Source: Allium sativum
Taxonomy: Eukaryota > Streptophyta > Magnoliopsida > Asparagales > Amaryllidaceae
Length of the DNA: 64,000 nt
Direction of reading: 5' to 3'
NCBI GenBank assembly: GCA_030737875.1
Contig: CM060925.1
Location: 480,933,514 to 480,997,513 of the forward strand
Shown here one piece after another: positions 1 through 10,274 of the stretch (position 1 is the stretch's first letter; the number at the start of each line of letters is the position of its first letter). A program made the position numbers and the translations under genes. Under the pieces are notes generated by a model that saw only the letters and a program-made list of their open reading frames with translations, was not told where the DNA came from and did not search any database.

Positions 1-214
1 GGCAAGTTCTGGTTTTACCGATAAGGCTGTACAAAGGAGGTTATGGCCAAAAATTTCGAAAATTTAGGGTATTAGCCAAATTTTTGAGATATTAGAAAAT
101 TCTTAGAAACTGAAAAGTTGAAGAATGAAAACCAGAATGAAATTTGACTTGGTTAGTTAAACAACTTTCAGCTCCGTTCCTTTTCGAGGACGAAAGATTA
201 TAAGTGGGGGAGAT
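1..214 (+). mobile_element. 3' end of the body of outer element A0, with polypurine tract
   Basis: This is the last part of a retrotransposon body whose remainder lies before the window. It matches the 3' end of the A1 body at about 5990-6188 and, at 1-60, the C body near 57415-57475. It ends with a CGTTCCTTTTCGAGGACGAA stretch, the usual remnant just after plant Ty3/gypsy pol, followed by the purine tract AAGTGGGGGAGA at 202-213. Plus-strand DNA synthesis would start at this tract, so the sequence after it is a 3' LTR. No coding frame survives. Confidence 0.8.
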
Positions 215-538
215 TGTAACAACCCGGGATTTCTTAACCAATCAAAAAAATTTATTTTAGCTATTTTAATGGATTTTAAGAAATTAAAATTATTTATTTT
301 AAATAATAACTATTTAAAATTTATTTAAATCAAGTTAGAACGTATAAATTTATTTTAATTATAAAACGAGCCCGAAGTGGCGCGGTAGTTTGAGAATTCG
401 ATTTTCAATTTCAAATGAATGTACATAATTCAAAATAAATTGAATTTCAGTAAAACAAGAAACGTTGGAATTTATTTAACTATATCTTTCTAACGAATGT
501 AAGAAACTGAGATTTCAAATTATAAATTGTAAGTTATG
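215..538 (+). mobile_element. A0 3' LTR, first part (split by A1)
   Basis: The LTR begins TGTAACAACCCGG directly after the polypurine tract. It resembles the first 320 bp of the A1 LTRs (539 onward and 6189 onward) but is clearly diverged. It stops at GTTATG, where A1 is inserted, and resumes at 10790 with TCCAGTTTAAAATTC, the sequence that follows the same point in the A1 LTRs. The last five bases, TTATG, are the target duplication. Confidence 0.85.
534..538. repeat. Target-site duplication of A1, left copy
   Basis: TTATG here is repeated at 10785-10789, immediately outside the TG...CA ends of A1. Five bases is the duplication length of Ty3/gypsy integrases. Confidence 0.88.
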
Positions 539-1694
539 TGTAACAATCCGGAAAATAAGAACCAATTTAAAAATCTTATTTTAGAAATTTTAATGAATTT
601 TGGATATTTAAAATGAATTATTTTAAATAATAACGACTAAAAATTTATTTTCGATGAAGTTAGAACGAATAAATTTATTTTAATTACATATACGAGCCTG
701 AAATGGCGCGGCAGTTTGAAAATTTGATTTCTAATTTCAAATGAATATACAGAATTCAATATAAGTCGAAATTGGATGAAACAAGAAATATTTGAATCTA
801 TTAAACAATATCTTTCTAACAGATGTAAGAACATGAGATTTCGTTTTATAAGTTGAGAGTTACGTCCAGTTTAAAATTCAGAAAAGTCGCTATGGAATTT
901 ATATATATTTTAATATATAAAAGCCCTTAAAAATAGCCATTTTGCGAACAACCTCCGCTTTCAACGAAACCACTTTTGTTGGATCCAGGATGTCAATTTA
1001 TTGCTAGATTCGAAAATTCATAATTTTTGGGATTATTCTGTGAGCATGGCAAAGGAAAACGTGTTTTGACAGTTTTAGTCAATTTGGATCGACCAGAAAA
1101 TGGCCATTTTTCAAACGGTCTTCAAATTTGAGGAAATTAGTTTTGTTAGGACCGTATTGTCAATATGAAGCTAGAAATAATTTTTCAGTAATTTTTGGAG
1201 TCAGTATGTGTCCCCAGTAAATTAAAATGTGTGTTTAAATTCAATATATATTGATTTATATTTTAATTTTGATAAAAACTAATCGAAATAGTAGAATTGG
1301 CTTATGAAACATATTCCATTGTGTCTGGAATGGGGGTATTTGGCTAGGGATGATAGTTGCTTGGTTTGATTTGAAGTTCAAAGCGATAAACAAGTAAAAT
1401 AAGAATTTAATAATATTAAAAATAATATATATATATAGAAACCCTATTTTTATTCATACAGAATAACCGTCGCCACTTTTTAAAGAAAGGCTAAATTTGT
1501 TCGATCTTTTCTTCTCTAAATTAACTCAATTTAATTTGAATTTGATGGTGGTCTCTAAACGAAAATCATAGAGTGTATTCGGATCTTCGAATCCATATGG
1601 ATCTGATGGGATCTCATTGAACAAGCTATTAGAACTAGATGCTCAAACTCGAGCTGTTTGGTGCGGTTTACCTAGCACCAGGGGAGCACGAGCT

Positions 1695-1739
1695 TGACGT
1701 CAGCACTGGTGGTGGGGGAGGGCATGACGCCCTATGACG
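1695..1739 (+). promoter_or_regulatory. Cluster of three TGACG motifs in the A1 5' LTR
   Basis: TGACG occurs at 1695, 1725 and 1735; the first lies in the palindrome TGACGTCA. In plants, TGACG pairs (as-1/ocs type) bind TGA-class bZIP factors and give stress or salicylate-responsive transcription. The cluster lies in a G-rich part of an otherwise AT-rich LTR and is kept in the 3' LTR at 7351-7395. Its promoter role is inferred. Confidence 0.45.
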
Positions 1740-2273
1740 TTGACCCTTCTGATTAGGTTCTGGCGCCAGGAGGCTCGAGCATTTGGAAGCCCTAGGGCGG
1801 TGTCAGGTTGGAGGAAAGGAATCGGCTATGAACGAGAAATAAGAAGGTAGCGGCCCAATTTTTTTAAAGGTGATTAAAAAAATGGTTAATTAAGCATGTT
1901 AATTATTTTTAGTAAATAAATTAATGTAATTATCTATTCGAATGTCCACATCTTTCACAAACAGAAACCGAATTGAACAAGATTGGGTTCGTTGAAATCA
2001 TGGTGAAACACACTACACAACGGAACTGACTGGGACAAAAATAGTAGCAGTTGGGAATATTGATGGAATCAAACATGTAGTTTAATTCAATTAAAAACAA
2101 TCGTTATATAAACGATTTTCGAAACCGATCAAGGTGAGAACTTCTCTCACTATAAATTTTTGTACAGTTATTTATTTTCTGTTAGATCACCTCCATGTCA
2201 TCCAGAGACCATGGACGATTTATTTGATCGTGTTGTGATTGTGATTATGATGTGTGTATGTGTGTGTATACAC

Positions 2274-2781
2274 ATGATGTGAAAATGATGTATATACGAT
2301 GTGAAAATAATATATATATACGATGTGAAAATTATATATATGTGATGTGAAAATTATATATATGTGATGTGAAAATTATATATATTTGCGATGTGAAAAT
2401 TATATATATAAGATGGGAAGATAATATATATATATGAAATGAATAAAATATATATATGAAATGAAAAAATATATATATGAAATGAAATATATATATATGT
2501 ATATGAAATGAAAATAATATATATGAAAGGTGAATAATATATATATGAAATCCAAATATATATATAAATATGATGTGTGAAAAATGTATATTTAAAAATG
2601 AAAAATATATATTTGAAATGAAATAAATATATGGAATGTGAATAATATATATGTGAAATGTGAATTATATATATATATATATATATGAAATGTGAATAAT
2701 ATATTTGAAATAAAGTAAATATATATATGGAATGGAATATATATATATATATGGAATGGAAAATAAGAATATATATGGAAT
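2274..2781 (+). repeat. AT-rich minisatellite in the A1 5' LTR
   Basis: Irregular tandem units of about 18-25 bp made of GATGTGAAAAT or ATATGAAATG followed by a short (AT)n run. The units degrade from GATGTGAAAAT to TGAAATG to TGGAATG along the array. The matching array in the 3' LTR is at about 7936-8505, with different unit numbers. Confidence 0.8.
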
Positions 2782-2878
2782 ATTCAATTTTAATTAAAAA
2801 TTGAAATAGAAGTTGGAATAGTTTTTAAAATGAATTTAAAACGATTTGTAAAATACGTTTTAAATGGAAATCGACGAA

Positions 2879-2883
<5 letters not shown>

Positions 2884-2912
<29 letters not shown>
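2884..2912 (+). repeat. (AT)n microsatellite
   Basis: About 14 AT repeats, directly before the second head-like block of the LTR. The 3' LTR has only a short TATATATA at about 8589. Confidence 0.85.
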
Positions 2913-2918
<6 letters not shown>

Positions 2919-4462
2919 TTAGTGGCCTGAATAGAATGGGTCGCGCCGCGACCGTTCGCGAATTTTGACCATTGACTTCGAATTGACATTACGGGAGATC
3001 CGACCGTCGGATTCTCTTAAACTTGGAACCGTTGGGTTCGTATCGAAAAGATATTTCCAAAGAAAATAAGAGATTTGAAATCTAACGGTTTGATTTGGAA
3101 TTATGTCCAAATCAAATTGGAAAAGGTCGCTATAGATGCAGTTCGGTGGCCGTTATTGGAAACCGAATGCACGGGCCTTGATAAAATTATTAAAAATATT
3201 AATAATTTGTGTAAAATCATAAAAAACGATTTGGAAAGAATTGGGATGAAAAATTCCACATTTGAAAAGATAAAAATATATTTTTATCAAATTGAACTAG
3301 TTATTGACTAGAAATGAATTCCAATAATTTTTAAATAAATAAATTGGATTTGGAAAGGGTTTTAATATAACCAGAAATTCCCAATATATAAATTGGAATG
3401 GATTTGAATCGAAATTCTCTTCGAAATATTTCAATATTGGATTCCGTGATTATACGAATATTGTTATGGGAATTTGAAATATATATATATATATATCGTT
3501 ATTCCAATACGATATTTTTTGATTTGGGAATTTGATATTGAATATAAGCCTATATATTTTCTATTTAGAGCCTTGTATTTAATATCGAATTGGATTTTGG
3601 GTTTGTCGTGAACTGTGTTTAAATGACATTGGTTCTTTAACCATGTTAAAGCAGGATTAATTTCCAGAAAGTTGAACAATCAATAAGAAATGATTTTTGG
3701 GATTGAAACCAATTGGAGTTTGAATAAATATTTAATTAGATTGTGAATGAAAGGAAATCGAATTTTGGTAAACACGTGATGTGATTAAACCAAATTTACT
3801 TGGTTTTGGATATTGGTTGTGGTTGATTGGTTGTTTGGATGGTGCTCGGCCATTTTATGAGTAGGATATGCTTTTACATTTAGCATAGGGTTGGGTAGAA
3901 ATACTAGAATGCTAACATCTTGTGAAACACTTCACGATTTGACTATGAGATGTGTAGTGATGCTATTGTGTTCATTTCAAATTTAATGAATGATTTTGAA
4001 ATGATACTTTTTTAAGCAAAAAGAAATGTATTCCCGATTTTGGACACGGAATGTTTTATAAAAATGTTTTATAAAACAGAAAGGATTTCGAGGCCTAAAC
4101 CCGATATTGTTGAAATGATTTTGAAATGTATTATGTGTTTGACATTGTAGTTCATCACATATTCGATTAGTCGCTATTGATGATGTTTCTGTTTGGTGGC
4201 GGAGAATTTATTCTCTTGCTTAACACCCTTCTTTGAGACGTACGAGCTCAAAGGTTATGTGATTAATAGTGACTAATCATATGTGTAGTACTATAGTTTG
4301 AAAGTACTTATGATTATTATGTTGTCAAATGATTTTCCCCACTTCGAGAGCAAGTATGTGGCTAAATATTTAGGTAACCCGAGAGCGGCTAATAGTATGG
4401 GGCTGGATCCAGTGCCTTAGAGTGAGTGGTCAGTAGTGTAGCCTGCTCCATGCGTGGGAGGT

Positions 4463-4463
<1 letters not shown>

Positions 4464-4496
<33 letters not shown>

Positions 4497-4512
4497 GCAT
4501 ATATATATATAT
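4464..4512 (+). repeat. Compound microsatellite (CG)n(AC)n(AT)n
   Basis: A short CG run passes into about 12 AC repeats, then about 7 AT repeats. At the same place the 3' LTR has a pure (AT)33 tract (10206-10271), so the tract changed composition after or during insertion. Confidence 0.9.
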
Positions 4513-5356
4513 CGGTTCGGTTGGGCGCATACTGCCCGGTCTAAGGGTCGTGCTTGGTATTTGGTTTGCATACATGTTTGTACGCATTGTTATGTTTTGG
4601 AATTCATATTTCCAAATGATTTGATTTGAGATCCTGAAGTGAAATCTACTTAGATATAAAAGCTAGATATGTATTTCAAATGATTTGAAATAGAAGTTGG
4701 GAAATAAAGTCCAAAGGAATAATTTTTGTGAATTGAATTGGATTTCGAAAAATCTAAATTTGGGGTTAAGCCTAAATGGGTAGATTGGGATATTGCATGT
4801 TGATTAATGCATAGTAGATCCTTATTTCTATGATTGGCATAGTTTGTTTATAGAATTTTTGGGAGGAAACCCGTTTCGTGACATACGGCGTGGTCCCAAG
4901 ATATTCCTTATTTTATTTAAGTTATTAATAACTGTTTTTGAGTTCTCACGCCAGTCCCATGACTGACTCGGAGTTTATTATTTCTACCTAAACTATGGGT
5001 GCCTATATTTTCCACACGGGCAGTGAGTAGTTTGGTTTTGCAGATTATTTCGTTTAGCAGGATTCTGGATCGGAGCGAAAATCTATGTCCAAAGTATTGT
5101 TAGTCTTCCGTTGTGTTATTTTATTTGCTTCCGTTGTATTGTATTACATTTACTGTAAATAAATCTTCCGCTGTATTATTATATTTTGATATACTCTGAT
5201 ATTCTATACTCAGATGTTACATTATTATGATGTAATAAAAGTCTTCTGTTATTTGTTCTGACGTGTTGTATGCCCAAAGTTAGCGTATCTAAGTTTTGAA
5301 TGGTCTTGGTCGATTTAACGATCGATTAGGTCTGGGAGAATCCGTATCATCACAGA

Positions 5357-5368
5357 TGGTATCAGAGC
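5357..5368 (+). promoter_or_regulatory. A1 primer binding site
   Basis: TGGTATCAGAGC, complementary to the 3' end of plant initiator tRNA-Met, begins two bases after the LTR end. It primes minus-strand synthesis. Confidence 0.92.
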
Positions 5369-5414
5369 TTTGGTTAACTCAAATCTTTGGGGTACTCGTT
5401 AGAACAGAATAAAA

Positions 5415-5533
5415 GACTCATCAGAGGTAGGATTAGCAATATCCTATTGAAGAAAACTCATTAGAGATAGGATCAGTAGTATCCTAGAATGAGTAACTCG
5501 TTAGAGACGGGTTAGTAATGCCCTAGAATGAGT
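5415..5533 (+). ncRNA. Three tandem hairpin units downstream of the A1 PBS (candidate RNA signal)
   Basis: Units at 5415-5452, 5456-5494 and 5496-5533. Unit 2 has an outer stem ACTCATT/AATGAGT and an inner stem AGGAT/ATCCT around CAGTAGT. Unit 3 has ACTCGTT/AATGAGT (one G-T wobble) and an inner GGGT/GCCC. Unit 1 keeps the inner stem AGGAT/ATCCT but has lost the outer one. Related units lie after the PBS of B, C and D. A packaging or dimerisation role in the genomic RNA is inferred from position, repetition and compensating base changes. Confidence 0.55.
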
Positions 5534-6175
5534 TGAGGGTTATGTATTTATAAGTAACGTATTTGTGATTATATATATAATCTGGTTATAAAAATATGAT
5601 TTTTGAATATATATATATAAGTTATATAGTTGAAAATTTTAACCAACAAATTGATTGTTGGTTGTGTTGTGTGATTATTAGTTCAGCTAATTAAAATATT
5701 GGAATGATAAAACTCATATGTGAATGAATGGTAATTTTAGCCAAATTGACTCAAATGTTGATCTGAATTTGAAAATTGGTTGAAATTGCGTGCATGTACT
5801 TGTATATACATTGAACAGGTTATAGCAGGGAGGCTAGAGCAGAGGAATAAAATTTTATGCCCGACAAAAAGGTACATATTTACAGTATTTCTTGGGTATT
5901 GATGATTTTATGAGCCGATTGGCTAGCCGCTTGGCTTTTTCTTTTTCTTTTTGAGATGAGAGGGCTTATGTGGTGGTTTGGGGATTTTCCCGATGCCCTC
6001 CGTACAAAGGAGATTATGGCGAATTTTTTTCGAAAATTTAGGGTGTTAGCCAAATTTTTGAAAAATTAGAAATTCTTAGAAACTGAAAAGTTGAAGAATG
6101 AAATCCAAAATGAAAGTTGAGTTGATTTGTTAAACAACTTTCAGCTTCGTTCCTTTTCGAAGACGAAAAGATTAT

Positions 6176-6187
6176 AAGTGGGGGAGA
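6176..6187 (+). promoter_or_regulatory. A1 polypurine tract
   Basis: AAGTGGGGGAGA lies directly before the 3' LTR start (TGCAACAACCC at 6189) and would prime plus-strand DNA. Confidence 0.88.
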
Positions 6188-7350
6188 TTGCAACAACCCG
6201 GAAAATTAGAACCAATTTAAAAATTTTATTTTAGAAATTTTAATGAATTTTGGATATTTAAAATGAATTATTTTAAATAATAACAACTAAAAATTTATTT
6301 TCGACGAAGTTAGAATGGATAAATTTATTTTAATTACATATACGAGCCTGAAATGGCGGGACAGTTTGAAAATTCGATTTCTAATTTCAAATGAATATAC
6401 AGAATTCAATATAAGTCAGAATTGGACGAAACAAGAAATATTTGAATCTGTTAAACAATATCTTTCTAACGGATGTAAGAAACTAAGATTTTGTTTTATA
6501 AGTTGAGAGTTACGTCCAGTTTAAAATTCAGAAAAGTTGCTATGAAATATATATATTTTTTAATATATAAATAGCCCTTAAAAATAGTCATTTTGCAAAC
6601 GACCTCCGCTTTCGACGAAACTACTTTTGTTGGATCTGGGATGTCAAATTATTGCTAGATTCCAAAATTCATAATTTTTGGGATTATTCTGTGAGTGTGG
6701 CAAAGGAAAACGTGTTTTGACAGTTTTAGTCAATTTGGATCGACCAGAAAATGGCCATTTTTCAAATGGTCTTCAAATTTGACGAAATTAGTTTTTTAGG
6801 ACCGTATCGTCAATACGAAACTAGGAATAATTTTTTGGGAATTTTTGGAGTTAGTATGTGGCCTCGGTAAGTTAAAATGTTCATTTAATTTCAATATATA
6901 TTGATTTATATTTTAATTTTGATAAAAACTGATCGAAACAGTAGAATTGGCTTACAAAACATATCCCATTATGTCCGGAATGGGGGTTTTGGCTAGGGAT
7001 GACAGTTGTTTGGTTTGGTTTGAAGTTCAAAGAGATAAACAAGTAAAATAATAATTTAATAATATTAAAAATATAATATAATATATATATTTGAAACCCT
7101 AGTTTTCTTCATATAGAATAACCCACCGCCGCCTTCTAAAGAAAGGCTAAAATTGTTCGATCTTTTCTTCTCCAAATTAGCTCAATTCAATTCGAATTTG
7201 TTGGTGGTCTCTAAACGAAAATCATAGAGTGTATTTGGATCTTTGAATCCATATAGAAATGATGTGATCTCGTTGAACAAGCTGTTCAAATTAGACGCTC
7301 GAACTCAAGCTGTTTGGTGCGGTTTTCCCAGCACCAGGGGAGGTCGAGCT

Positions 7351-7395
7351 TGACGTCAGCACTGGTGGTGGGGGAGGGCGTGACGCCCTATGACG
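7351..7395 (+). promoter_or_regulatory. Cluster of three TGACG motifs in the A1 3' LTR
   Basis: TGACG at 7351 (within TGACGTCA), 7381 and 7391. Spacing is as in the 5' LTR copy, and the motifs survive although the LTR pair has diverged. Confidence 0.45.
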
Positions 7396-7935
7396 TTCTG
7401 ATTAGGTTTTGGTGCCAAGAGGCCCGAGCATTTGGAAGCCCTAGGGCGGTGTCAGGTCGGAGGAAAGGAATCGGCTATGAACGAGAAAGAAGAAGGTAGT
7501 GGCCCAATTTTTTTAAAGGTGATTAAAAAAATAGTTAATTAAGCTTTTTAATTATTTTTAGTAAATAAATTAATGTAATTAGCTATTCGAATGTCCATAT
7601 CTTTTACAAATAGAAACCGAATTGAACAAGAATGGGTTCGCTGAAATCATGGTGAAACACACTACACAACGAACTGACTGGAACAAAAACAGGAGCAGTT
7701 AGGAACTTTGATGGATTAAACACGCAGTTTAATTCAATTAAAAACAATCGTTATATAAACGATTTTCGAAACCGATTAAAGTGAGAACTTCTCTCACTGT
7801 AAATTTTTGTACAGTTATTTATTTTCTGTTACATCACCTCCCTGTCGTCCACAGACCACGGACAATTTATTTGATTGTGTTGTGATTGTGATTGTGATGT
7901 ACAAATATATATAAACATATATATATATATATATA

Positions 7936-8505
7936 TGATGTGAAAATGATGTATATATGATGCGAAAATAATATATATATACGTACGATGTGAAAATTAT
8001 ATATATTTACGATGTGAAAATTATAAATATGCGATGTGAAAATTATATATATGCGATGTGAAAATTATATATATTTGCGATGTGAAAATTATGTATATAC
8101 GATGGGAAGGTAATATATATGTATATATGAAATGAATAATATATATATATATATATGAAATGAAAATATATATATATGTATATATATGAAATGAATATAT
8201 ATATATATATATTAAATGAAAATAATATATATATGAAAGGCGAATAATATATATATATATGAAATGTGAATATATATATATATATGATGTGTGAAAAATG
8301 TATATTTAAAATTGAAAAATATATATTTGAAATGAAATATATATATATGTATGTATGGAATATGAATAATATATATGTGAATTGTGAATTATATATATGA
8401 AATGTGAATAATATATATTTTAAATAAAATAAATAAATATATATGGAATGGAAAATAAATAAATAAATATATATGGAATGGAAAATAAGAACATATATGG
8501 AATAT
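7936..8505 (+). repeat. AT-rich minisatellite in the A1 3' LTR
   Basis: Counterpart of 2274-2781, with the same GATGTGAAAAT plus (AT)n units but different unit numbers and AT lengths. Confidence 0.8.
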
Positions 8506-9159
8506 TCAATTTTGAAATGGAAGTTGGAATCGTCTTTAAAACGAATTTAAAACAATTTATAAAATACGTTTTAAATGGAAATCGACGAAATATATATATT
8601 TAATAGCCCGAATAGAACGCGTTGCGCCGCGATCGTTCGCGAATTTCGACCATTGACTTCGAATTGACATTACGGGAGATCCGACCGTCGGATTCTCCTA
8701 AAACAGGAAACATTGGGTTCGTATCGAAAAGAGCTTTCCAAGAATATAAGGGATTTGAAATCTAATGGTTGGATTTGGAATTATGTCCAAATCAAATTTG
8801 GAAAAGGTCGCTATAGATGCAGTTCGGTGGCCGTTATTGGAAACCGAATGTACAGGCCTTGATAAAATTATTAAATAAATTAATAATTTGTGTAAAATCA
8901 TAATAAATGATTTGGAAAGAATTAGGATGAAAAATTCCATATTTTAAAAGATAAAAATAAATTTTTTATCAAAATGAACTAGTTATTGACTAGAAATGTA
9001 TTCCAATAATTTTTAAATAAATAAATTGGATTGGGAAAGGGTTTATTATAACCAGAAATTCCCAATATATAAATTGGAATGGATTTGAATCGAAATTCTC
9101 TTTGGAATATTTCGATATTGGATTTCGTGATTACATGGATATTGTTATGGGAATTTTAA

Positions 9160-9171
<12 letters not shown>

Positions 9172-9203
<32 letters not shown>
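9172..9203 (+). repeat. (AT)16 microsatellite
   Basis: Longer than the matching tract at about 3479-3496 in the 5' LTR. Confidence 0.9.
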
Positions 9204-9205
<2 letters not shown>

Positions 9206-10201
9206 TTATTCCAATACGATATTTGTTGATTTAGGAATTTGATATTGAATATAAGCTGATATATTTTCTACTCAGAGCCTTGTATTTAATATCGAATTGG
9301 ATTTTGGGTTTGTCGTGAACTGTGTTTAAATGACATTGGTTCTTTAACCTTGTTAAAGCAGGATTAATTTCCAGAAAGTTGAACAATCAATAAGAAATGA
9401 CTTTTGGGATTGAAACCAACTGGACTTTGAATAAATCTTTAATTAGATTGTGAATGAATAAATGGTAATCGAATTTACCAAAACACGTGATGTGATTAAA
9501 CCAAATTTACTTGGTTGTGGATATTGATTGTGGTTGATTGATTGTTTTGATGGTGTTCGACCAGTTTGTGAACAGGATATGCTTTTACATTTAGCATTGG
9601 GTTGGGTAGAAATACTGGTATGCTAACATCTTGTGAAACACTTCACGATTTGACTATGAGATGTGTAGCGATGTTGTTATGTTCATTTCAAATTTAAAGA
9701 ATGATTTTGAAATGATATTTTTCTTAAGTGAAAAGAAATGTATTCCCAATTTTGGACAGGGAATGTTTTATAAAAATGTTTTATAAAACAGAAAGGATTT
9801 CGAGGCCTAAACCCGATATTGTCGAAATGATTTCGAAATGTATTATGCGTTTGACATTGTAGTTCATTGCAAATTCGATTAGTCACTATTGATGATGTAT
9901 TTGTTTGGTGGCAGAGAATTTATTCTCTTGCTTTACACCCTTCTGTGAGACGTACGAGCTCAAAGGTTATGTGATTAATAGTGACTGATCATATGTGTGA
10001 ATTACTGATGTGAAGTACTATAGTTTGAAAGTACTTGTGATTATTATGTTGTGAAATGATTTTCCCCACTTCAGGATATAAAATGATTTAGCAAGTATGT
10101 GGCTAAATATTCGGGTAACCCGAGAGCGGCTAATAATATGGGGCTGGATCCAGTGCCTTAGGGTGAGTGGTCAGCAGTGTAGCCTGCTCCATGCGTGGGA
10201 G

Positions 10202-10205
<4 letters not shown>

Positions 10206-10271
<66 letters not shown>
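10206..10271 (+). repeat. (AT)33 microsatellite
   Basis: A pure AT tract replacing the compound CG/AC/AT tract of the 5' LTR. Reading frames rich in alternating Ile and Tyr across it are artefacts of the repeat. Confidence 0.92.

Positions 10272-10274
<3 letters not shown>

Larger units (their letters stand above)
539..5354 (+). repeat. A1 5' LTR (4816 bp)
   Basis: Starts TGTAACAATCCGG and ends TCATCACA, two bases before the primer binding site. It contains, in order: an LTR-head block (640-890), paired modules (940-1210), a G-rich stretch with TGACG motifs (about 1640-1810), an AT-rich minisatellite (2274-2781), a second head-like block (2920-3180), several AT tracts, a compound microsatellite (4464-4512), and a 3' block with the CCAGTCCCATGACTGACTCG hairpin (4951-4970). 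No convincing coding frame is present. Confidence 0.88.
5355..6188 (+). mobile_element. A1 body: leader plus 3' module, no coding region
   Basis: The body holds the PBS, three hairpin units (5415-5533), an AT-rich spacer, a segment at about 5722-6080 that resembles the interior of the B LTR (about 23410-23760), then the CGTTCCTTTTCGAAGACGAA pol-end remnant and PPT. Gag, protease, RT, RNase H and integrase are all absent and there is no long frame. The junctions with missing coding sequence are not marked by any repeat I can see. Confidence 0.85.
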
